Under the pieces are notes generated by a model. That model worked only from the letters and a program-made list of their open reading frames with translations, ran no database searches and had not been told where the DNA came from. Made by a program: the position numbers and the translations under genes. Source: Odontesthes bonariensis (Eukaryota; Chordata; Actinopteri; Atheriniformes; Atherinopsidae). Taken from it: DNA of 64,000 nt. This document shows positions 31,013 through 43,000 of the stretch, in pieces (positions within the stretch are counted from its first letter, which is position 1; every line of letters begins with the position of its first letter). The DNA lies in contig NC_134510.1 in assembly GCF_027942865.1 (NCBI RefSeq), forward strand, positions 5,366,001-5,430,000, written 5' to 3'.

Positions 31013-34000
31013 ATGTCTTCAGAAATACAGCCGTACATCTATGACCCTGAATCAGAGGACGAAGGGGAAGTCGAGGAGGAACAACCGATTGCTCTTCGTT
31101 TATCAATGAGCGTTTCTGACTGGTAATATTTGCACCTCAATATTTATCCTCAAAGTTTCTTGTCTATCGTTATGCTTAGCGTTTTAACAATTGCTGCTTT
31201 TTAAATAATAATAGACAAATGTTTTGACCGAGGGCTGATACTTTACGCTGTTAGTCTTTGCAATCTTTCAGTTTGTTCAGAGCCTACTTTGCCAGAAAGG
31301 CTCATCTTCCTGCTAAATTCCTCAGCTAAACTAGCATGCCAATCTAGACATTGAATATCAGATAACAGTTCACTTACCAACACAGAATGATCATTCGGTA
31401 ATAGTATATCTGTTGAGTTGTAAATACATGTTATGTTAGTTATCCCATATATACTCTGTTTTTGTATTGATTAAGAGTTTTAAGCAAAGTTGTGCTTTGC
31501 TCATTTGTGTGAAGGTCATAAATTCCACTGTTAGGAATGCGGCCTGAAACTGGATCCCCCTTCCTTTCTTTTGAGAGCTGTATGTACACACACACTTCTG
31601 AATAAAATGGAGGAGGCGTGAGGAAATGGTTAGAGTGATAGAGGAAGAAGCTGTGAAAGCTGTCTCCTCATCAGCTCTCCTCACGAGTATAAAAAAATCC
31701 TAAACGTCTCTCTCTCTCTTCTTTATGAATTTGTAGGTATTTGAACCTGACATTTGATTGGTCCTTCGAGCCGGATTCCAATAGATCTGAGGATTCCAGC
31801 GGTCGAGGTGGAATCCAGAAAGACCGTGCACGGCTAAAGAACTCTAGTGAGTTTTTTAAATCCTTTTCCAGGACTGGAGATCGGCCTGCCCACTGGAATC
31901 TGAGGATTGACGGAACTCCGTGGGAAGGTGAGAGACAGCGTTGTAGGTGAGTTTGTTTAAATTTAAAAAGAGAAGCGTGAACGAGGGTTCAGCGCGTAAA
32001 GAAACCCTGTAATCCTAAGGCACTGACAGGTAATTAAAAAGTTGATAGGTACCTCCTATTTTAAATTAGTAAGGGTGGCGGTGTCCTGTGAAGAAAAACG
32101 CTTAAAATTCCGTAAATTAAGTGATGACGATGAACAGGCGCTTAAATTCAGCACGGTGTGAATGTGAATGTGTGTAAGGAGAGCAAAAAAAATATAATTT
32201 AGATATTTTTTCCCCTCATAAAATACAGCAGGACTGTAAGCAGAGAGCCTCTTGTGGATGCAAAGGCAAGAATCTTCTACTCGAAAGAGTCGAAGTGAAG
32301 GTTACCACAAGAGGAGATTTTTCTCTGCCCTGCTGAATAAATAACCAGTTATTAGGACACCCTAAGTGTTGAAAAGCTGGACTAAATTTTCAAAATGGGA
32401 AACGGGGGAAGTAAACAGTAAAAAAGAAAGTGTCTATAAAGAAGATAAAGAAGCAAAGAAGATAAATTGTGCAGAGAACAGATATTATGCAAAGATTGAA
32501 AATTCATAGAAAAGCAGGATCCTGATAAAATTGAATTCCTTCCAAAAAGAGTAAAAATATGGATTTAATGGAAGCCTAAATATACAAAAATGCAGGATGA
32601 AATTATAACAAAGACAAAAGGTTGCCCAAATGATAAGCAAAAAAACCCCCAAAAAACTGGCAAGTCAGAGTGTGTTGGTAAAAGGTTACTGACTGACTTA
32701 ATGAATTCAGAAATAATACTGAACTGACTAGAGACTCGTCAGAGAAACTTCGAACTGACTTCTCCACTGAATGATATGACGTTGACGGCAATGATAACTT
32801 TTTAAGACTGGACAGACTCCGACGGACAATTTCTTTAAAGAAATTCTGCTTTGGGAAGGAGATTTTGGACTGTTTTAGTGATTCCTAGAGTTTTTACATT
32901 GAGAATGGTTATGTAAACTTTTGTGGGAGCTCTAATAAAATAAATTAAAATACAGTCCATGCCCATGGTTTTATGAGATTAATTAAATGAAATTAGCAAA
33001 GTGAACAATTGATTTAAAATGATATATTATCAGGGATATAACAAGGAAACTGGAGAAGGAAGGCATAAAGGATGTGCAATTCTGGTTGATTCAAGCAGAA
33101 AAGGAAAAGGGCCCCTCAGCTCCTCCTCCTCCTCCTCCTCCTCCTCCTCCTCCTGATGCATGTCCTATGATTGATGTCCCTAACCCTCATGGGGCTGCAG
33201 ATGGGCAGCCTCATGAGCCGATAGTGCTGGTGTGTAGAACTTGCATTTTGGATCAGGGACATAATAGAGGCAGAAGAGGTCGCGGAGGTAAAGGAGGGGG
33301 TCACAGGAGCAGGGGGGCAAGACAAGGGTTCTATAGGAATTCCTTCACTGGTTGTTGGAAATGTGGGAAAGAAGGGGATTTAGCCAGAGACTCTCCAAAG
33401 AAAGAGCTGAAATAGCATGACTAGATGGCCCTGATGTTCAGTTGAATTACCAAGATTTGTTTCTGAATGGAGACATAAAACCAGAAATTCAGCTGATAGA
33501 TGATAGAGATTATGATGGACAGACTGTTGTGAAAAGGAAAAAGGAACTCAAGGCAGGAGATTTCTTTGTTCTCAAAGGTGCTGGATCACCTCATTATTAT
33601 TACACATTAGATCTGCTAGACAAAGATCCAGCTAATATAGCCACAGCCCTTATAACTGAAGGAAAGAATGCAGTTTCCAGATTACAAGATTATATGTTAG
33701 CAGATGCCTTGCATGTTACTCTTTGGTATAAAAATACCCCAGGGCCCGATGAAAATTATGAAAAACAATTAAAAAGAGTATCCCCAGTAAAAATAACTTT
33801 GACTTATCTGTATGGAGATGCAGAAAGTGCAGCTCCAGTAGCAGTGCAAGCTTCAGACAAAATAAATAAATTAAAAAGAGAGTGGAGATCATTGCATGAT
33901 GTCTCATTAAGCAAAGCAAAAAATCAGAAATGGGAGGATCTGGGTACATCGAGAAAAAGCTACAGACTAAATAAAATAAAATAAAAATAAAAAACATCAG

Positions 34001-37000
34001 TTAACTCGTGGTACAGAGCTGAGACAGGACTCACTAGAAAAGCTTTGTTCTGGACTGTTCAGGTCCATGCAGGAGTCCATTTGGACTCACGATCCACATG
34101 GGATGTTAAGAACACGGATTTTAGTGACTCAGAAGAAGCATGCCTGAGCAGGGTACCTCATAAATATCCACTGTTTGGACAGATAACAGGAACTTTGCCT
34201 GTTCAGATAAGAGCTTAAACAGAGCACCGACCCTGTATTAGACAGTACCCATTAAAACAGTACGCTCAAGATGGAATAAAACCAGTAATTGAAGATTTAA
34301 TAAAAGCAGGTGTTATAGTTTCGTGTAATGATTCACCATGTAAGACACCAATATTCCCAGTAGAGAAAAAAAAAAAGAAAAAAAAGGCAGGCCCCATCCA
34401 CAGGGATGTGCAGGACCTATAGGTTGTAAATCATGCTGTGGTGAGTTCCATCACAGTTTTAAAAGCGCAGCAGCTGCCATCTAATTATTCAGCACAAGCA
34501 GCAGAATTAGTGGCCCTTACAGCATGTAAACTAATGATAGATAAAAAAAAGTAACTGTGTATACTGATAGCCAATATGCATATGCTACAGTACATACTTT
34601 AAAAAAAAAATAGAGGAATGGTAAGATCTATAGGAAAACCCGTGACACATGCAAAACTATTAACAATGCTAAAAAACAAAAATTCAAATGAATGGGTCGT
34701 CCTCAGCCTTCTGGAGAGCTTTAAGACCTGACCCAATTATTTGAATCAGGTGTGCTGGAGCAGGGAAACATGGAAAACATGCAGGGCAGTGTGCCTTGAC
34801 GACCAGGGTTGGGAAACACTGGTATAGGTACATCAACATTATACTATCTATGGAATACTTATGTAAAAAAAAAATTGTAGAGCGTGTTTGACATGCGCTA
34901 AGCATAAGCCTCAGGGTAATCTAAGACCACGCTAAAGGTGCTTTCCAGAACCTAAATACCCCTTCCAAGTAATTCATATGGATTTTATTGAATTAAATAG
35001 AAGTGAGAGAAAAAGTCATCATAGATGCATGTTCAAAATGGATAGAATCTTGTGAACCAAATTATGAATAGGATTGGACAAATGTTCCACATTGACTTAA
35101 AACACCACTGGCGTATCATCCACAAAGTGCGGGATTAGTAGAAAGGATGAATGGAACAATTAAAAACAGACTAAAAGAAATGTTTGGAGGAAACAGGAAG
35201 ACCATGGACACAGTGTTTGGACCTAGTGAAAATGTATATAAACATAACTAGTTTCTCAGGACTGACACCTTGTGAAACTCTGTTTGGCAGGCCATATAGA
35301 ATTCTTAATTTTCAAAATACATGGGAATTAAATGATGAGAGTAATCTAGCTGATAATAAGAGAGCAACGCTAGAATTAAGACAATAAAAAAACTGATGAC
35401 AGTTCTCTGCCTCTCAGCAGGAAGCACAGCTGGCTGAACTGGGAGACTGAGTGCTGATTACCAGGTTTTGCTCACCACTCCCACAGCAGTTAAAATAGCT
35501 GAAAGAAACACATGGATACACTTGTCTCATTGTAAAAAGATCATTGAGAGTAAAAATAAGTAGATAGCAGGTCTCTGTTGAACTCATGACCCACAGGGAA
35601 AGTCCAGACTTCAAAGGGGACGGTATGAATTATTATATTGTCGTCTCAATGCTGGTGAAGATTGACCACAGCCCTGTGACAGTCCTTAGGAGTTGAAACA
35701 GAGATCTCCTAATTTACTACAACCTTAGACCTGTGAAAGCATTTGGGAGTGGTTCTTGAGGAGACAACTGCCATAAGATTGAGAGAACAAACTCCGAAAT
35801 AAACAAAGACTCCTTTTTGGAGAGAAGGGGAGACAGATCCATTCCCTATCTTATCTGGACCAATAAATCGAAGTTGACATCTTACCTTCATTCCTCACAG
35901 CCTAAGTAAGACCTCGGTGATAACTTTTCAACTCAGGCACTTACAAGTTCCAGTTGGAAAGGTGGAGTGCTTACAAGACAAGCTGGTGTGGCTGCAATGG
36001 TGCTGGGGGAGGGCTCTGATGAGATTGGTTCAGGGTTTTGGGATAAAGTAGTGACTGGTTTTTAATGGCTGAGATTGCAGCTAATAAAACATAAACAGAT
36101 TGTGTGGTATGTTTTAGAGTATGGCAACCCGACCGAAGCCCGACGGGCCAGACTCGGACAAAAAATTAGAATGTCTTGTCGGACTCGGGTCGGGCTCGAA
36201 AGCAAGCAGACATCGTGAAAATTATAAACAGCCAGAGGACAGGTTTCAGTTCATTGCAAACGTCAGTTTTTGTGATAAACATAAATAATTGAATATGCAT
36301 AAATGAAAATGTTGGTAGGCTATTCGTGCCTCATGCCGTGCATCATGCATCTGTGTGCATCTGTGGTCTGTGCATGCTCGGTGCGCACGCACGCATATCG
36401 AACATTCGAACAACTTTACATTAAACACGTGCGATCAGTGCAGCCGAGCTCAGTTGGCTGGAAGCGCTATGGAGGACATTAAAAGAAAAATAGCTTCTGG
36501 AGAACTGAAAGTCGTGGAAAATGAGAGGGGGAAATCCACTGTGTGGAAACGCTTTAAGCTATAATGGATTATGGTGGATAATGGTGCGCTGTCACCAATG
36601 TGTATTTACTGATTAGGGTGCGCCGTTTTGCGTTGGTCACTGGTCTCGGGCTTCCGGCGGGCTCGGACACAAATATTTTAATTAATCTCGGGCTCGGGTC
36701 GGATTTGAGAACTTTTCTGTCGGTTGAGGGCCGGGCTCAGACAGAAAAATCCGGCCCGAGCCAGGCTCTAGTATGTTTGGGTCCTAGACCCATTCTCCAA
36801 GTTGTCTCTGCTCCAATTTCACCTGAATGTTTACTAGATGTAATGAATAAAACTAGGCCTAGCAACACCAGTTGCACTAAATGGGACACCGTTTTTCCAT
36901 TAGGCTCTCCAGATAGAGAAAACTTTGTTTTCTAAAAAGATAACACAAGGAAATTTTACCTGTATAGATAAAAAGCAGGAAAGAATCCAGTAGATAAAAT

Positions 37001-40000
37001 GTCCACAAATTGGTGTCAAACTATATTAACTATTAATGTTGGATTTAAACCTCTAAAGCTCTCCCGTGGCGACATCTGGTGATGGTGTGGTGACAGACTT
37101 CCAAATAATGTGAATGGTGTGTGTGTAAATGTTACCTTACTGTTACCTGTTTCGATTTATCCTATTTCAGCTGCAGACCTAGTTCTTAGGTTGAAAACTG
37201 TCTTACCTGAATTTTTGAGAGCTAAACGAGAAATGCTTGTTTAAGAGCTGAATTCATTTTTATTTATCGTACACCACCAACAGAGATGACTCAAAATCCT
37301 GCTGCCACCTGATCAACCAGTTTGTATTCATCTGGGACTCCTCTAGGAACCCCTATAGTGTCTATATAAGTCAGTTCTTAAACAAGCATTTCTTGTTTAG
37401 CTCTCCAAAATTCAGGTAAGACAGTTTTCAATCTAAGAACTAGGTCTGCAACTGAAATAGGATAAATCGAAACAGGTAACAGTAAAGTAACATTACCACA
37501 CACACACCATTCACATTATTTGGAAGTCTGACAAAAAACTTGTTATCACCACACCATCACCAAATGTCGCCACGGGACATTTAGAGGTTTAAATGTAACA
37601 TTAATAGTTAATATAGTTTGACACCAATTTGTGGACATTTTACCTAACGGATTCTTTCCTACTGTCATATTTATACAGGTAAAATTTCCTTGAGTTATCT
37701 TTTTAGAAAACAAAGGTTTCTCTTTATCTGGAGAGGCTTATAGAAAAACGGTGTCCCATTTAGTGCAACTGGTGTTTCTAGGCCTAGTTTTATTCATTAC
37801 TTCTAGTAAACATTCAGGTGAAATCAGCGCAGAGACAAACTTGGAGAATGGGTCTATGACACCAAACATACCACACAATCTGTTTGTGTTTTATTAGCTG
37901 CAATCTCAGTCATTAAAAACCAGTCACTACTTTATCCCAAAAACCTCTGAACCACTCTCATCAGAGACCTCCCCCATACTATTGCAATCACACCAGCCCC
38001 CACCGTGCTCTCCTGAAGAGCTGGAGGCCCCCACCGGTGCAGTCAAGCTGACACAGGACAATCTCATCCTCTGTGTATAGCTTGGGGGAAAAAGGGTGAT
38101 TTTAGTCAAATTAACAATTAAGATAATCTCATCGGTATTCTGTTGCATTTTTATGATAGATCTGTAATGTTTAGCATAATCAGTAGTCTTGTAAGCACTC
38201 CAATCCTTGCCTCTGGAACTTGTAAGTGGCTGAGTTGAAAAGTTATCACCGAGATCCTACTTAGAGGTAAATAGACCAAAGGAATTGTCAAGTACATCTG
38301 AGTCTTGTTTACTGTACATTCTAGATTTTCTGTTGCCTGGGCTCCTAGCAGGCCCACAATTAATACACTCCACTTTAACCACATGCTTACTGAATACAGT
38401 TTTAGGATTTGGTTGTGAGTGAAATCTAGATTACATTACATTACATTACATTACGGTCATTTTGCAGACGCTTTTAACCAAAGCGACTTACAATAATGAG
38501 ATAGCACTCATCTCAGTCTTCTGTGAGGAATGAGGGTAAGTTGTCAACTTCGATTTATTGGTCCAGATAAGATAGGGAATGGATCTGTCTCCCCTTCTCT
38601 CCAAAAAGGAGTCTTTGTGTATACAGGCCTTTGCTCTCTCAATCTTATGGCAGTTGTCTCCTCAAGAACCACTCCCAAATGCTTTCACAGATCTAAGGTT
38701 GTAGTAATTTAGGAGATTCCTGTTTAAACTCCTAAGGACTGTCACAGGGCTGTGGTCAATCTTCACCAGCATTGAGACGACGATATCATAATTCATACCG
38801 TCCCCTTTGAAGTCTGGACTTTCCCTGTGGGTCATGAGTTCAACAGAGACCTGCTATCTACTTATCGTTACTCTCAGTGATCATTTCACAATGAGACCAG
38901 TGTATCCATGTGTTTCTTTCAGCTATTTTAACTGCTGTGGGAGTGGTGAGCAAAACCTGGTAATCAGTAATCAGTTTTTTTATTCAATTCAATTCAAAAA
39001 TACTTTATTTATCCCAGAGGGAAATTAAATGTTGATGTAACTCAATTAAATCAAGGAGTTATTATAGATGCTGATGGCTGTGGGCAGGAAAGATTTCCTG
39101 TAGCGGTCCGTTTTGCATCCAAACTGAAGAAGCCTTTGACTGAAGAGACTCTGTTTTCCGATAACAGTCTCATGGAGAGGATGTTCAGGGTTGTCCATAA
39201 TTCTCTTGATTTTATGCAAAATCCTTCTTTGCATTATTGTCTCCAGAGGTTCCATAGTCGTCCCCAGAACAGAACCAGCCTTCCTTATCAGGTTGTTGAG
39301 TCTTTTTAGGTCCCTGGTTCTGATGCTGCTGCCCCAACAGATGACGCAAGAGGAAATGACGCTCTCAACAACAGACTTGTAGAAGATCTGCAACATCTTG
39401 TTGCAAACCTTGAAGGACCTTAGCTTCCTCAAGAAGTACAGTCTGCTCTGTCCTTTCTTGTAGATGGCTTCACTGTTGTGTCTCCAGTCCAGTCTGTTGT
39501 CCATATGAACACCAAGGTATTTATATTCCTCAACCACGTCCACTTCTTCTCTCATGATGGAAACGGGGTTTGATCTGACCCTGTTTCTCCTGAAATCTAC
39601 AATCATCTCCTTTGTTTTGTTAACATTCAAGATGAGATGATTGTTCCCACACCATGCCACAAAGCGGTCCACCAGCTCTCTGTACTCAGCTTCTTGTCCA
39701 TCTCTGATACACCCGACAACTGCAGAGTCATCTGAATATTTCTGTAGATGACAGGAGTCTGACTTGTACTGGAAGTCTGAAGTGTACAGAGTGAAAAGGA
39801 ATGGTGAGAGTACAGTCCCCTGTGGTGCTCCTGTGCTGCTGATCACCTGGTTAGACACACAATTCTTCAGTCTGACAAACTGTGGTCTGTTTGTCAGGTA
39901 GTCATTAATCCAGGTGATTGTTGAGGCCTCCACCTGAGTCTTCTGGAGTTTCAGACGAAGCAGATCAGGCTGGATTGTGTTAAATGGACTGGAGAAATCA

Positions 40001-43000
40001 AAGAACATGATCCTCACAGTGCTGCCTGCTTTGTCCAGATGACAGTGGGTTTGTTGAAGCAGGTGTATGATAGCGTCTTCAACTCCAACTCCATGGCGAT
40101 AAGCAAACTGCAGGGGGTCCTGATAGGTGCTGGTTTGCTTACACAGGTGGGTCAACAGGAGTCTCTCCAGGACCTTCATGATGTGGGATGTCAGGACAAC
40201 AGGTCTGTAGTCATTGATGTCTGAAGGGTGAGTTTTCTTTGGTACCGGAACCAGACAGGATGTCTTCCACAACAGTGGTACCTTCTCTTGGGTCAAGCTA
40301 AGGTTGAAAAGGTGTTGCAGAATCCCACAGAGCTGCTCTGCACAGGCCTTCAGGACTCGGGGGCTGACACCATCTGGACCATCTAGAAATGTATGAATCC
40401 TTGACATTTGTGTAAAACAAATCCAATGTCTTGTTTTCTCTGGTAGAGCAGCTGACAAACTGTTGAAAAGTTGGCAGTGTAGCAGAGAGTGAGGCATGAT
40501 TAAAATCACCAGATATTGCCACAAAAGAATTGGGGTGTTGTGTCTGTATCTGAGCAACAACGGAACTGATGACATCACATGCAGTGTCGGTAACAGCTGA
40601 GGGTGGAATGTAAACAGCCACCAAAACAACACTGGTGAACTCTCTTGGCAAATACTATGGACGAAAACTTACTGCCAATAGTTCAATGTCAGGACTGCAG
40701 AGACGACTCTTCACAGTAACATGTCCTGGGTGACACCATCTGTTGTTGACAAGCACTGCCAATCCACCCCCTTTCCTTTTCCTGCTACTCTTTAAATCTC
40801 GATCTGCTCGTACAGTCAGGAAGCCCGGCAGAGAGACGCTGGAGTCGGGGATATGATCCTGCAGCCATGTCTCAGTAAAACACATAATGCTACATTCCCG
40901 ATATTCTTGCTGAGTCCTTGTCAAGGCTAGAAGTTCATCCAACTTGTTAGCTAACGATCTTACATTGCCCATGATGATGGATGGCAGAGATGGTTTGAAC
41001 TTCTTCTTTCTCTCTCTCCTCTTTGCTCCTGCTCTGCATCCACGACGCCTCCTTTTCAATTCCAGTGGGATTTCTGGCTTCAGTTGTCGAATTATTTCTG
41101 CTTTTCCAATGTTAATCAGCTGCTCCCTGTTGTAAACCACCTTGTTGCTATGGTTATGCATCATAACAAAAGAGCAAAATATACAAAAGTATTGGAAAAA
41201 ATCAATCCAGCAGCACAGCATCCAAGGCAGGAAGGAACAGTTGTCCAAAAAATGCAATTTCTTCCAAGAAAAAACAGGAATGAAATTTAGAAAAAAGAAT
41301 AAATCTTTTTTAATTTTAATTTATTCTTTTTTAAAAAAGAATAAATCTCAATGTGAGGTACAGAGCTACTCCAACGTGCTGCCACCCTAAGCAGCGCATT
41401 CTAGAACATTGTTATCAAATAACATCTTATTGTCTTAATTCTAGCGTTGTTCTCATACTATCAGCTAGATTACTCTCATCATTTAATTCCCATGTATTCT
41501 AAAAATTAGGAATTCTATATGGCCTGCCAAACAGAGTTTCACAAGGTGTCCATGTGCTTCTTGTTTCCTCCATACATTTCTTTTTGTCTGTTTTTAATTG
41601 TTCCATTCATCCTTTCAACTAATCCCGCACTTTGTGGATGATACGCCAGTGGTGCTTTAGGTCAATGTGGAACATTTGTCCAATCCTATTCATAATTTGG
41701 TTCACAAAATAAGTTCCATTATCTCTATATATTCTTTCAGGAATTCCTGTCAGTTAGTGCATCTGGAATCTTCGTTGAAAATAATTCTATCCATCTTGAA
41801 CATGCAACTATGATGACTAAACAAAACCTTTTTCTCTCACTTCTATTTAATAAATTCAATTCAATAAAATCCATATGAATTACTTGGAAGGGGTATTTAG
41901 ATTCTGGAAAGCGCCTTCAGAGTGGTCTTAGATTACCCTGAGGCTTATGCTTAGAGCATGTCAAACACACTCTACAAAAATTTTTTTTTTATAAGTATTA
42001 AATCCATAGATAGTATAATGTTGATGTACCTATACCACTATCCCTCCTTTTGAGACATGCGTTACGCCATGGCTCAATATTGCAGCCCATCTGTATAGAT
42101 TTTTCTCTAGGATAGGTTTTTTTGTTTGTATATTTATTTATTTTATTTTTTTCTCGTCATACATAGACGTCCTTTTTCAGTGTAGCTTCCTTTTTTATCC
42201 AGCCATCTATTTCTGACTGTGGCTTTGCTGTTACATATCTCTCAAAACTTCTACTTGGAGTGATACTCCTGGAGTTACATTTATTATTTCAATGTAACCT
42301 GCAGCTGCTTTAGCCGTTTCATCAACAAATGCATTTTCTTTTGAGACAAAATCTGTGCTAGATGTATGCGCAGCGCATTTGCATACTGTTAATTTTTTTA
42401 AATTTAATTTTTTTTTATTTAATTTAATTTTTTTAAAATTCATTTATTTATTTATTTTTAATTTTTTTTTTTTTGCTTGAATCAACCAGGAATTTTACAT
42501 CCTTTATGCCTTCCTTCTCCACTTTCCTTGTTATATCCCTGATAATATATCATTTTAAATCAATAGTTCACTTTGCTAATTTAATTTAATTAATCTCATA
42601 AAACCATGGGCATGGACTGTATTTTCTTTTATTAGAGCTCCCACAAAAGTTTACATAACCATTCTCAATGTAAATACTCTAGGAATCACTAAAACAGTCC
42701 AAAATCTCCTTCCCAAAGCAGAATTTCTTTAAAGAAATTGTCCGTCGGAGTCTGTCCAGTCTTAAAAAGTTATCATTGCCGTCAACGTCAGTCAGATATC
42801 ATTCAGTGGAGAAGTCAGTTCGAAGTTTCTCTGTCGAGTCTCTAGTCAGTTCAGTATTATTTCTGAACTCATTTAGTCAGTTAGTAACATGCACCAACCC
42901 ACTCTGGCTTGCCAGTTTTTTTTTATCATTTGGGCAACCTTTTTTTGTGTATTTTAAGCTTCCATTAAATCTATATTTTACTCTTTTTGGAAGGAATTCA

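Noticed and set aside
33442-33984. A dUTPase or host enzyme in the 180-codon frame
   Set aside because: No dUTPase motifs are seen. The position between gag and RT fragments and the wording resemble the post-protease region of fish retroviruses.
42405-42480. AT-rich run as a possible regulatory or matrix-attachment site
   Set aside because: It is simple T/A repeat sequence within a decayed provirus arm, with nothing specific to support a function.
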